A DNA stretch of 64,000 nt from Paenibacillus sp. PastM-3 (lineage in GTDB: Bacteria; Bacillota; Bacilli; Paenibacillales; Paenibacillaceae). A model generated the notes under the pieces. It was not told where the DNA came from and ran no database searches. It was given only the letters and a program-made list of their open reading frames with translations. This document shows, piece after piece, positions 7,272 through 15,300 of this stretch (positions within the stretch are counted from its first letter, which is position 1; each line of letters starts with the position of its first letter). Location: positions 124,001 through 188,000 of the forward strand of contig NZ_JARXXP010000001.1 in assembly GCF_029893965.1 (NCBI RefSeq), in the 5' to 3' direction. The translations under genes and the position numbers were made by a program.

Positions 7272-7322
7272 AGAATGCAGAAAGGACACCCTCCGCCCGC
7301 GGAGGTGTCCTTTTTGCATTCT
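7272..7322. terminator. bidirectional terminator
   Basis: A long nearly perfect stem (AGAATGCAGAAAGGACACC with its complement, one bulge, one wobble) contains A and T tracts on the two sides. It serves the convergent genes ending at 7247 (+) and 7340 (-). Confidence 0.85.
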
Positions 7323-7339
7323 AGGGGGAATCTGCGGTG

Positions 7340-7684
7340 CTACTTCCTGATGGTGACCTGAGTGCCGATAGGAACGATGCGCGACAAGGCAAGAACATCC
7401 GCGTTATACATCCGGATGCAGCCGTGTGAGACCATATGACCGATCGAGGCAGGGTCATTGGTTCCGTGGATGCCGTAATGGGGTTTGGACAGGCCCATCC
7501 AAAAGGCGCCGAACGGCCCGCCGGGATTGGGCTGCTTGTTAATAATGGTATATTCGCCTTCGGGTGAGGCTGTCAGCATCGTACCGATTCCTACAGGGAA
7601 GCCGCGGGTCACAATGTTATTATCCAGCAGGTACAGCATACGCTGTGACAGGTCAACAATAATCCGGTAATTGGGCATCGTCAT
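7340..7684 (-). CDS. L,D-transpeptidase, YkuD domain only
   Basis: A 114-residue protein of the ErfK/YbiS/YcfS/YnhG (YkuD) family. The start at 7684 is chosen for AAGGAG five bases upstream; two further Met codons are close by. The catalytic signature is complete: His73 in GIHGTN and SHGCIRM with Cys89 and Arg91. The family cross-links peptidoglycan through L,D bonds and is common in spore-formers. No signal peptide or LysM module is present, so this is the bare catalytic domain, and how it reaches the wall is not evident. Confidence 0.9.
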   Translation of the reverse strand: MTMPNYRIIVDLSQRMLYLLDNNIVTRGFPVGIGTMLTASPEGEYTIINKQPNPGGPFGAFWMGLSKPHYGIHGTNDPASIGHMVSHGCIRMYNADVLALSRIVPIGTQVTIRK

Positions 7685-7750
7685 CAGCACTCCTTCTGCA
7701 ATCAGAATATGTACGCAGTGCCGGGCCCGTGAACTTGAATTTCAGGACAG

Positions 7751-7786
7751 AAAAAAGGCTGTTGCACAATGGATGCGCAACAGCCT
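7751..7786 (-). terminator. intrinsic terminator of lexA
   Basis: On the minus strand AGGCTGTTGC pairs with GCAACAGCCT, followed by six T, just downstream of the lexA stop. Confidence 0.85.
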
Positions 7787-7798
7787 CAGGGGGATTAA

Positions 7799-8425
7799 TT
7801 AATGGATATCACGGAAAAGTCCAATGACTCTGCCTAAAATGGTAACCCGGTTCAAGCGGAGAGGTTCGTAAGCCGGGTTCTCCGGCTGCAGGCGGATATG
7901 ATCACGTTCTTTATAGAAGGTCTTAACAGTAGCTTCGTCTTCTTCAGTCATTGCTACAACGATATCACCGTTATCTGCTGTTTGCTGCTGGCGGACAATA
8001 ACATAGTCGCCATCCATAATTCCGGCATCAACCATACTGTCTCCGAGCACGGAGAGCATGAAGACCTTGTTGTCACCGACATAATGGGTAGGAAGCGGGA
8101 AGTAATCTTCAATATTCTCGGTAGCGGTAATCGGCACCCCGGCGGTGACTTTACCTACAACAGGAATACGGGTGACCGTCTGTACGAACTGATGTACATT
8201 CTCTGAATCTTCCTGGCCAAGCAGTTCTATAGCGCGGGGCTTCGTAGGGTCACGGCGGATCAGACCCTTCTTCTCTAGACGGTCCAGATGACCATGCACG
8301 GTGGAACTGGAGGCAAGACCGACAGCTTCCCCGATTTCCCGGACAGACGGAGGATAACCCTTGCTGCGGACTTCGTTACGTATGAATTCTAGGATCGCCA
8401 GCTGACGACTCGAAATCTTTGACAT
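7799..8425 (-). CDS. lexA: LexA SOS repressor
   Basis: Transcriptional repressor of the SOS regulon that cleaves itself when stimulated by RecA filaments. From the start [12 protein letters not shown] (8425) the protein has 208 residues. An upstream in-frame ATG at 8440 would add five residues, but the shorter form matches known Bacillales LexA. An N-terminal winged helix (1-65, [20 protein letters not shown]) is followed by the cleavage site Ala95-Gly96 in VTAG, the nucleophile Ser130 in GDSMVDAG and general base Lys168 in EATVKTF. The gene is divergent from a YneA-like gene, as in Bacillus. Two LexA boxes overlap its own promoter, showing autoregulation. Confidence 0.97.
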   Translation of the reverse strand: MSKISSRQLAILEFIRNEVRSKGYPPSVREIGEAVGLASSSTVHGHLDRLEKKGLIRRDPTKPRAIELLGQEDSENVHQFVQTVTRIPVVGKVTAGVPITATENIEDYFPLPTHYVGDNKVFMLSVLGDSMVDAGIMDGDYVIVRQQQTADNGDIVVAMTEEDEATVKTFYKERDHIRLQPENPAYEPLRLNRVTILGRVIGLFRDIH

Positions 8426-8457
8426 TGGAATCAACCCCATATAGTATGTTTGGGAAA

Positions 8458-8486
8458 ATTATAACATAGAACTTCCGTTCGTACAA
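8458..8486 (-). promoter_or_regulatory. lexA promoter (sigma-A)
   Basis: On the minus strand TTGTAC (8486-8481), 17-bp spacer, TATAAT (8463-8458). The spacer contains a LexA box, the same layout as the other two SOS promoters in the window. Confidence 0.75.
8468..8481. promoter_or_regulatory. LexA box at the lexA promoter
   Basis: AGAACTTCCGTTCG carries perfect GAAC / GTTC half-sites in the promoter spacer. Confidence 0.8.
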
Positions 8487-8497
8487 ACATAAGTTCT
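8484..8497. promoter_or_regulatory. second LexA-like box at the lexA promoter
   Basis: CAAACATAAGTTCT is a weaker match (one half-site degenerate) covering the lexA -35. Confidence 0.5.
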
Positions 8498-8562
8498 AAC
8501 TATTTCATAATAACATTTGGATGATGCTGTCAGGAGAGGTAGAGTAGAGCCGAAAACCAAGG

Positions 8563-8576
8563 GGAACAATTGTTCG
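8563..8576. promoter_or_regulatory. LexA box upstream of the yneA-like gene
   Basis: GGAACAATTGTTCG contains the perfect palindrome GAACAATTGTTC. It lies just upstream of the -35 of the yneA-like gene. Confidence 0.8.
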
Positions 8577-8586
8577 AAAAAATCTA

Positions 8587-8615
8587 TTGATCAAAACACA
8601 TGTTCGTGTTATATT
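8587..8615 (+). promoter_or_regulatory. promoter of the yneA-like gene
   Basis: TTGATC (8587-8592), 17-bp spacer, TATATT (8610-8615). A LexA box lies in the spacer. Confidence 0.75.
8593..8606. promoter_or_regulatory. LexA box in the yneA-like promoter spacer
   Basis: AAAACACATGTTCG matches CGAACRNRYGTTYG at 12 of 14 positions and separates the -35 and -10. Confidence 0.7.
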
Positions 8616-8628
8616 TATCTCAAATTTA

Positions 8629-8642
8629 AGAACACGTGTTTG
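8629..8642. promoter_or_regulatory. LexA box overlapping the yneA-like ribosome binding site
   Basis: AGAACACGTGTTTG matches the SOS consensus at 13 of 14 positions. It ends within the GGAGG of the downstream gene. Confidence 0.8.
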
Positions 8643-8649
8643 GAGGTCG

Positions 8650-9069
8650 ATGATTTTGTTAAAGTACAGTACTTACCGCAGCATCTACGATGAGACCCGT
8701 GAGGTTCAATCTGCCGGAGATGATTCTGTTTTAGAATATGTGATCCGTATGAAAAAATCTGCAGCAACCCTGTTCGGTACATTAATGAACCTCTCCCGCA
8801 GAGGCCAGCTGGTGAAGCTTGCCATGATCCTGATGCTGGCGGTTTCCGGCTTCACGGTAGTAGGTAATGTATTTGCGGGATCAGTATCGTCAGTGATGCC
8901 GGCTGAACGCGTGGTAGTAGAACGCGGCGATTCCCTCTGGAGCATTGCGCTTGCACATAAACCGTCTGACATGAGGACGGTTGTATATATAGAAGGAATC
9001 AAGAAAGCGAGCGGACTCAAGGGCAGTGACATACAGGCCGGGGATGTGCTGACACTGCCTGCATATTAA
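8650..9069 (+). CDS. yneA: YneA-like SOS cell-division suppressor with LysM domain
   Basis: In Bacillus, YneA is a membrane-anchored LysM protein that delays septation during the SOS response. Here the product has up to 139 residues: a cytoplasmic N-terminus, one membrane helix (about 56-76, LAMILMLAVSGFTVVGNVFA) and a LysM motif (about 88-138, VVVERGDSLWSIA to DVLTLPAY). The ATG at 8650 lies only 3 bases from GGAGG, whereas a TTG at 8656 has 9-base spacing and may be the real start. The long N-terminus before the helix is unlike the short one of B. subtilis YneA. Divergence from lexA and three LexA boxes support SOS control. Confidence 0.85.
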   Translation: MILLKYSTYRSIYDETREVQSAGDDSVLEYVIRMKKSAATLFGTLMNLSRRGQLVKLAMILMLAVSGFTVVGNVFAGSVSSVMPAERVVVERGDSLWSIALAHKPSDMRTVVYIEGIKKASGLKGSDIQAGDVLTLPAY

Positions 9070-9102
9070 TCATGATTGCTATAATTATCAGCCATAGTTC
9101 AT

Positions 9103-9154
9103 GCCATGAAGAGCTTGCAGGGAGGAGACCTTGACAAGCTCTTTTTCTCATGGC
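9103..9154. terminator. terminator between the yneA-like gene and ynzC
   Basis: AAGAGCTTG / CAAGCTCTT is followed by a T-rich tract, within an outer GCCATGA / TCATGGC pairing. It would end the yneA transcript before ynzC. Confidence 0.75.
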
Positions 9155-9190
9155 AAAGTTAGAATGAATTTATAGGGGGAGGGGAAAGCA

Positions 9191-9394
9191 TTGAATATAG
9201 ACGAATTGGTCGCACGCATCAATGAATTGGCACGCAAGCAGAAGAGCAGCGGCCTGACAGAAGACGAACTGGCGGAACGCGCCCGGCTCCGCGAGATCTA
9301 TCTGGGCAACATCCGCAGAAATTTCCGTGCACAGCTGGATACCATTGAGATTGTGGACAACGATGATCAGGGCAACAAGGGGCTTACACATTAG
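9191..9394 (+). CDS. ynzC: YnzC/DUF896 family protein
   Basis: A 67-residue protein with TTG start at 9191 preceded by GGGGAGGGG. The sequence MNIDELVARINELARKQKSS, then LTEDELAERARLREIYLGNIRRNFRAQLD is the DUF896 signature (two helices, N-INELA-KQK, and Y-----R-N-R-QLD). In B. subtilis ynzC lies in the SOS-induced yneA-yneB-ynzC operon. Here the resolvase gene yneB is missing and a terminator separates ynzC from the yneA-like gene. Molecular function unknown. Confidence 0.9.
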   Translation: MNIDELVARINELARKQKSSGLTEDELAERARLREIYLGNIRRNFRAQLDTIEIVDNDDQGNKGLTH

Positions 9395-9442
9395 TCCCGT
9401 GGCTTTGTCATAGATATTTTAGGACGACTAGGGGGAACTCAC

Positions 9443-9970
9443 ATGGCCCGTTCTTGGGAAAGAATGGTAGAGCGCAATACCAAGCAAATCAATAAGCAAC
9501 GAAAGAAGCAAGGCAAGGAAACGATTTATGCTTCCAAATCATCTTCGGCTGCCGGAAACAGTGATGTTTTTAAAGGCCGCAACATTGTATTTCCGATTGT
9601 GCTGCTCTTGCTCGGAATTATGTTCTGGGTAGTGGGCTCCATCGATGAAGCCCGGGGGCAGGGAATACTGGCCAACTGGCTGGGCGTTGTACTGTACTTT
9701 TTACTGGCAGCCCTTATCTTCTTCCGCCGTCCTTTCCTGAAGGTTGAGCGGGCCAGAGTTTCTACCATTAAATATAACCGTGAGCGCTGGCTGCAGGCAT
9801 CCGAGATTGAGAAGATTATCCTGTCCCGCAGCATGGTTGCCCTGAAATATAAAGGTAAACGCAAGCAGTGGGTGTTCTCCAGATTGCTGAACCGTTATGA
9901 TACCGCAGCAATGGGAGCGCGCCTCGAGCAATTCGCCAAAGCTAATAACATTGAAGTAGTGCACGAGTAA
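9443..9970 (+). CDS. two-helix membrane protein with PH-like tail
   Basis: A 175-residue protein, ATG at 9443 behind AGGGGGAACTCAC. A basic N-terminus (RNTKQINKQRKKQGKET) precedes two membrane helices (about 48-67 and 78-94) separated by a short outside loop (GSIDEARGQG). A cytoplasmic C-terminus of about 80 residues follows (KVERARVSTIKYNRERWLQA), whose strand pattern resembles a bacterial PH-like (YcxB/YdbS) domain. It lies in the run ynzC - this gene - HAD phosphatase with 40-50 base gaps, probably one transcript. Function unknown. Confidence 0.8.
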   Translation: MARSWERMVERNTKQINKQRKKQGKETIYASKSSSAAGNSDVFKGRNIVFPIVLLLLGIMFWVVGSIDEARGQGILANWLGVVLYFLLAALIFFRRPFLKVERARVSTIKYNRERWLQASEIEKIILSRSMVALKYKGKRKQWVFSRLLNRYDTAAMGARLEQFAKANNIEVVHE

Positions 9971-10010
9971 AAAGATAAGATAGACCAGCATAGGGAGAGG
10001 GAGCGTTATT

Positions 10011-10796
10011 ATGCCGATTACCGCCGTACTATTTGATCTTGACGATACACTGCTCTGGGATGAACGGAGCGTCGAGGAAGCATTCCGTGCCGCCTGCGAA
10101 GCAGCAGGTGACACTGTTGACCCTCATGAGCTTGAGGCTGCAGTCCGCAGGGAAGCCAGAAGCCTCTATGAATCTTACGAGACATTTCCGTTTACGAAAA
10201 TGATCGGGATTAATCCGTTCGAGGCACTTTGGGCGAACTTTACTGCCGGGGAGCAGCCGGAATTCCGCCAGCTGGAGCAGCTTGCTCCGGCATACCGCAA
10301 GGAATCCTGGCGCCGCGGCCTGGAAGCGCTGGGTATTAAGGATGAAGTGCTGGCTGAGCGGCTGGCTGCGAAGTTCGGTGAAGAACGGCGGAGCCGTCCG
10401 TATATGTATGAAGAGACGCTGCAGGTTCTGGATGAGCTGCGCGGCAAGGTGAAGCTGCTGCTGCTGACCAATGGCTGCCCGGCCCTGCAGCAGGAGAAGC
10501 TGAACGGTGTTCCGGAGCTTATTCCTTACTTTGACCATGTAGTGATCTCCGGAAGCTTCGGCAGAGGCAAGCCGGATAAGGCGATTTTCCAGCATGCGCT
10601 TGAACTGCTTGATATCACACCCGAGCAGGGGATCATGGTGGGCGATAAGCTCACAACGGATATTATCGGCGGCTTGTCCGCAGGCCTGACGACCGTCTGG
10701 ATCAACCGGACAGAGAAAGAACCGGATCCCGACATTCAGCCGGATTACAGAATCGGTCATCTCTCCGAGCTGCTTCCGCTGGTGGAATCATTATAA
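10011..10796 (+). CDS. HAD family hydrolase (HAD-IA)
   Basis: A 261-residue phosphatase of the haloacid dehalogenase superfamily, subfamily IA. Motif I is LFDLDDTLLW with nucleophile Asp9 and acid Asp11; motif II is LLLLTNG; motif III is the Lys in GRGKPDKAIF; motif IV is MVGDKLTTDIIGG. A helical cap lies between motifs I and II (about residues 18-95). The build resembles YjjG/YsaA-type nucleotidases, but the substrate cannot be told from sequence. It follows the membrane protein gene by 40 bases and ends the run at a terminator. Confidence 0.9.
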   Translation: MPITAVLFDLDDTLLWDERSVEEAFRAACEAAGDTVDPHELEAAVRREARSLYESYETFPFTKMIGINPFEALWANFTAGEQPEFRQLEQLAPAYRKESWRRGLEALGIKDEVLAERLAAKFGEERRSRPYMYEETLQVLDELRGKVKLLLLTNGCPALQQEKLNGVPELIPYFDHVVISGSFGRGKPDKAIFQHALELLDITPEQGIMVGDKLTTDIIGGLSAGLTTVWINRTEKEPDPDIQPDYRIGHLSELLPLVESL

Positions 10797-10805
10797 GTCT
10801 TTTCA

Positions 10806-10837
10806 AGCCGGTCTCCTGTAGAGGGGGCCGGTTTTTT
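10806..10837 (+). terminator. intrinsic terminator after the HAD gene
   Basis: A GC-rich stem containing CCGG / CCGG is followed by six T. Confidence 0.7.
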
Positions 10838-10942
10838 ATGTACATAAGTTTTTTTGGACTAAGACCCGCTATTTCGCACATACATATTGTTCCAAATGAG
10901 GTATACTCGGTTAATACTTTCTGGAAGGAGCTGAGTTACACA

Positions 10943-11143
10943 ATGGTGAGTCAACCCGGATTTTTTGTTGGCGGTGCATTTAGTATCTTTTTCTTTTTAA
11001 TATGGCTGGCATGTATAGGAGCAGGGATTGTTGCGTTTGTTCTTTTTGTAAAGCTTGCGCTTAGGGCTATTACAGCCCTGGATTTATACAACCATTCCAA
11101 AAATCTGGAAATCCGCGAGCGCGAAACGATCAGGAAGGAATAG
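10943..11143 (+). CDS. 66-residue membrane protein, unknown function
   Basis: ATG at 10943, with GGAAGGAG somewhat far upstream (about 12 bases). One or two hydrophobic stretches span about residues 8-42 (FFVGGAFSIFFFLIWLACIG), followed by a charged, probably cytoplasmic helix (LYNHSKNLEIRERETIRKE). It is convergent with a 43-residue membrane protein on the other strand. I recognise no family. Confidence 0.7.
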   Translation: MVSQPGFFVGGAFSIFFFLIWLACIGAGIVAFVLFVKLALRAITALDLYNHSKNLEIRERETIRKE

Positions 11144-11168
11144 GAATGACGGCAACGGATAGGCGGCA

Positions 11169-11300
11169 TCAGCGCCAATTCAACCAGCCCAACCTGTAAC
11201 CGGCGATGAAAAATAAAACAATGCATGCCCATAACATCAGCTTGCGGAAAGACCTGGGTATAATCAGATACTCGGAGTATGGATTATTCAGTAATTTCAG
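11169..11300 (-). CDS. 43-residue membrane protein with probable CTG start
   Basis: The frame is closed by TAA immediately upstream of a CTG at 11300. That CTG sits eight bases after a strong AAGGAG, so CTG is the best start available. The product reads (M)KLLNNPYSEYLIIPRSF, then RKLMLWACIVLFFIAGYRLG, ending WLNWR: a short polar N-terminus, one membrane helix and a Trp/Arg-rich end. The composition is that of a real membrane protein and the ribosome binding site is among the best in the region. If CTG is not used, no other reasonable start exists in frame. Function unknown. Confidence 0.5.
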   Translation of the reverse strand: MKLLNNPYSEYLIIPRSFRKLMLWACIVLFFIAGYRLGWLNWR

Positions 11301-11333
11301 TTAAATCACTCCTTTTATGTCTATCTTAACATG

Positions 11334-11366
11334 AAATACCCGTAGTCCTGAGGATTACGGGTATTT
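11334..11366 (-). terminator. hairpin between two minus-strand small genes
   Basis: AAATACCCGTA / TACGGGTATTT is a perfect 11-bp inverted repeat with an 11-base loop, just downstream of the winged-helix-like gene on the minus strand. The U tract is short, so it is a weak terminator or a stabilising stem. Confidence 0.5.
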
Positions 11367-11381
11367 GTGCTGCTATTCGGC

Positions 11382-11627
11382 TTAGTTCCGGCTGTCATGG
11401 GTTCTTCGCTCATAACCGTTAATATAGTCCAGTCCGGTTTGACTGAGGCTGTTCCCTTTTCTGTCCGTATAACCGGCCTCCTGGATGTGCTGCAGCGCCA
11501 CAATAAAATCTCTTTCATCCATGCCGGTTTGTCTGAAGTGAGGCCCTCCCTGTTCTTGCAGCAGTTTTAAAATGTGATACACAGGATCTTTGTTAATCAA
11601 TGTATTCAACAACCCTTCTGAAGTCAT
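11382..11627 (-). CDS. small winged-helix-like protein, 81 residues
   Basis: The product begins MTSEGLLNTLINKDPVYHIL. It has a helix-rich middle (DERDFIVALQHIQEAGYTD) and a short wing-like end (LSQTGLDYING). This arrangement resembles YjcQ-type winged-helix proteins, where a D-F-x-x-A-L-x-x-I-x-x-x-G-Y helix leads to an L-T-x-x-G-x-x-Y strand. There is no clear ribosome binding site at the ATG (11627), which lowers confidence; it may be a remnant of a longer gene. DNA binding is inferred from pattern only. Confidence 0.5.
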   Translation of the reverse strand: MTSEGLLNTLINKDPVYHILKLLQEQGGPHFRQTGMDERDFIVALQHIQEAGYTDRKGNSLSQTGLDYINGYERRTHDSRN

Positions 11628-11825
11628 TATGGCGACAGCTTATGCTGAGAATGGCCTCATGGTTACATGGGGAGCGTTGGGACGGAAAATGAATATGCCG
11701 CTTTTAATCCTGTTAACGATTAATACCGGGGCAATATTTAAAATTATATGTATAATAGAAGCAGAATGGATTACTCGCGCTGTAAGCTTCGAATGGAATT
11801 CACTATCCAATCGGGAGGATGCCGG

Positions 11826-12248
11826 ATGATCAAACCTAAGCAGCTGGCTGCTGCACTATTTATTATTGCTGCGATTTCACTGGGAGGCTGTTCAGCAAGC
11901 AGTACAGAGCATGAACACATGCATGCTGCGGCAAATGTCTCTATGGAACCTATCAAGGTGGAGCTGGGCTGGAGTCCGGAGCAGGGCAGGGTAAATGAGC
12001 CGGTCCTTTTTCAGGCGGTGGTTACCCAGGCCGGTGAACCGGTGGATGATGCCCGGGAAGTGCTGTTTGAAATTGTCAGCACAAATGATGAGACGGTAAA
12101 GCTTGAGCTTAAGGGAACAGCTGCCGGTAATGGCGTATATGAGGCGGAGACGGTGTTTGAACAGGAGGGCGGGTATAGCGTAACTTCGCATGTAACGGCC
12201 CGTACGCAACACTCCATGCCGAGCAGGGAGTTGACGGTTGTACCTTAA
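11826..12248 (+). CDS. FixH/YtkA-like lipoprotein
   Basis: A 140-residue exported lipoprotein. The start at 11826 is preceded by GGGAGGA. The signal peptide MIKPKQLAAALFIIAAISLG leads to the lipobox Cys22 (LGGC). After a short His/Met-containing linker (EHEHMHAAANVSM) comes a YtkA-like beta-sandwich domain (about 45-138) with the GEPVDDA turn and VYEAETVFEQEGGYSVTSHV strands seen in FixH/YtkA proteins. These domains occur near copper and respiratory proteins, and the His/Met-rich linker fits metal contact, but no such genes are adjacent. Monocistronic as far as can be seen. Confidence 0.85.
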   Translation: MIKPKQLAAALFIIAAISLGGCSASSTEHEHMHAAANVSMEPIKVELGWSPEQGRVNEPVLFQAVVTQAGEPVDDAREVLFEIVSTNDETVKLELKGTAAGNGVYEAETVFEQEGGYSVTSHVTARTQHSMPSRELTVVP

Positions 12249-12367
12249 CGGTGCTCCCGCTCCCGGAACCGCCAAATAATAACAATTATGCAGAGTGGAA
12301 AGCAATGCTTTCCGATTTCGCTTTATTCTGCTAAACTAACTCTAATGTTTTTCGGGGGGGATATGAA

Positions 12368-15300
12368 GTGGCTAAATATACACTTGCTGAGAGCTTGCAG
12401 CAGCGCATACTGATTCTGGACGGAGCAATGGGTACGATGATTCAACAGGTTCCCCTTACCGGAGAGGATTTTGGCGGCGAAGAGCTTGACGGCTGTAATG
12501 AAATGCTGGTGCTTACGCGCCCGGAGGTCATCCAGAGTATACATGAGAAGTATCTGGAGGCCGGTGCAGATCTGATTGAGACCAATACCTTTGGTGCGAC
12601 CTCGGTCGTGCTTGCGGAATATGATATCCCGCAGAAGGCGCGGGAGATTAATCTGGAAGCGGCCAGGCTGGCCCGGAATGCTGCAGATAAATATGATACG
12701 CCGGAGCATCCGCGTTATGTGGTGGGAGCGATGGGACCGACGACCAAGACGCTGTCCGTAACCGGCGGCGTGACCTTCCAGGAGCTGGTGAGCAGCTATC
12801 AGGAGCAGGCAGTAGCCTTGATCGACGGCAAGGTGGATGCCCTGCTGCTGGAAACCTCGCAGGATACGCTGAATGTAAAAGCGGGCAGCATCGGAATCCG
12901 CAATGCTTTTGAGCAGACCGGCATTGAGCTGCCTGTTATGATCTCCGGTACGATTGAGCCGATGGGCACAACACTGGCCGGTCAGAATATCGAAGCCTTC
13001 TACATTTCACTGGAGCATCTGAAGCCGATCTCCATCGGACTGAACTGTGCTACAGGACCGGAGTTCATGCGCGATCACATCCGTTCGCTGTCGGAAATTT
13101 CTTCGGCGGCGGTGAGCTGTTATCCGAATGCCGGACTGCCGGATGAAAACGGGAATTACCATGAGTCGCCCGATTCGCTGGCCCGCAAGCTGGCGGGCTT
13201 TGCCGAGAAGGGCTGGCTGAACATTGCCGGGGGATGCTGCGGAACAACCCCGGATCATATCCGGGCTATGGCCGAAATGATCACGGCGTATCCGCCACGC
13301 CAGCTGAACGGGACTCACCCGCCGGCCTTGTCGGGGATTGAGCCTGTATATGTGGAGGATGCCAACCGCCCGTACATGGTCGGGGAACGTACAAACGTGC
13401 TGGGCTCGCGGAAATTCAAACGACTGATCGTCGAGGGCAAATATGAGGAAGCTTCAGAAATTGCCCGGGCACAGGTCAAGAGCGGCGCGCAGGTGATCGA
13501 TGTCTGTGTACAGGACCCGGACCGCGATGAAAGCGAGGATATCAAGAAATTCCTGGAGCTGGTGGTCAAAAAGGTCAAAGTTCCGCTGATGATTGATACA
13601 ACAGATCCCAAAGTTATTGATCTGGCACTACAATACTGCCAGGGCAAGGCGATAATTAACTCCATTAACCTTGAAGACGGTGAGGAGAAGTTTGAGCATG
13701 TTACCCCGCTGATCCATAAATACGGGGCGGCCATTGTTGTCGGGACGATTGACGAAACCGGACAGGCCATCAAGGCGGATGATAAGCTTGCAGTTGCCAA
13801 ACGTTCCTATGACCTGCTGGTGAACAAATACGGCCTGCAGCCGGAGGATCTGATCTTTGATACCCTGGTGTTCCCTGTCGGTACAGGGGATGAGCAGTAT
13901 ATCGGGTCAGCCAAAGAAACGATAGATGGAATCCGGCTGATCAAGGAAGCCCTTCCCGGAGTCCACACCATCCTGGGCATCAGTAACGTCTCCTTCGGGC
14001 TGCCGGAAGCGGGACGTGAAGTGCTGAACTCTGTATTCTTGTATGAGTGCACCAAAGCGGGTCTGGATTATGCAATTGTAAATACTGAAAAGGTAGAGCG
14101 TTATGCCTCCATCCCGGAAGAGGAGCGCAAGCTTGCCGAAGAGCTGATCTACAATACAAATGATGAGACGCTGGCTGCCTTTGTCGCTGCCTTCCGTGAG
14201 AAGAAGGTTGAGAAGAAGGAGAAGATCTCCAATCTGTCCCTGGAGGAGCGGCTGGCTTCTTATGTTGTCGAAGGGACCAAGGAAGGACTGATTCCCGACC
14301 TGAATGAAGCTCTGACCAAGGACAGTCCGCTGGAGATCATCAACGGGCCGCTGATGGCAGGCATGTCCGAAGTGGGGCGGCTGTTCAACAACAATGAGCT
14401 GATTGTTGCTGAAGTGCTGCAAAGCGCTGAGGTGATGAAGGCGTCAGTTGCCCATCTGGAGCAGTTCATGGAGAAGGATGAGACCGCTGTGAAAGGCAAG
14501 ATTATGCTGGCAACCGTTAAAGGTGATGTTCATGACATCGGTAAAAACCTGGTGGAGATCATCCTGTCCAACAACGGCTATCAGATCATCAATCTGGGGA
14601 TCAAGGTGCCGCCGGAGAACATTATCGAAGCCTTCCGCCGTGAAAAAGCGGATGCCATCGGCTTGTCCGGCCTTCTGGTGAAATCGGCGCAGCAGATGGT
14701 CACCACTGCGCAGGATCTGCGTTCCGCCGGCATTGACGTGCCTATCCTCGTAGGAGGCGCGGCTCTGACCCGCAAATTCACCAAAACCCGGATCCGGCCG
14801 GAATATGACGGTCTGGTCCTGTACGCCAAGGACGCAATGGACGGCCTTGATATTGCCAACAAGCTGATGAATCCGCTGGAGCGGGTCAAGCTGGAGGAAG
14901 AGGTGCGCCAGGAAGCTGAGGCCGCAGTGGCAGTTGCTCCGAAGCAGGAGCTTCCGGAACTGACCCGGGCTGTGCGCTCGAAGATTTCGGCGGATGCGCC
15001 TGTGTTCACTCCGCCGGATCTTGAGCGGCACATACTGCGGAATTATCCGCTCGGCCACATCGTTCCTTATGTGAATATGCAGATGCTGCTCGGCCATCAT
15101 CTCGGCCTGCGCGGCTCGGTGGAAGCCCAGCTCGCTGCCGGAGACAAGCGTACGGTTGAGCTCAAGGAGACGGTCGATGATATTCTGCATCAGGCGATGG
15201 TTGAGGGGACAATTGCTCCTCATGCGATGTATCAGTTCTTCCCGGCACAGTCGCGCGGCAACGACATTCTGATCTACGATCCGCAGGACCAGTCGAGCGT

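Noticed and set aside
11590..11829. A 79-codon plus-strand frame ahead of the FixH-like lipoprotein gene
   Set aside because: No ribosome binding site, overlaps the winged-helix-like gene on the other strand, and has no coherent protein pattern.
12249..12367. Possible SAM or cobalamin riboswitch before metH
   Set aside because: The leader is only about 120 bases and lacks the conserved S-box or B12-box sequences; only a short GGAAAGC / GCTTTCC hairpin is present.
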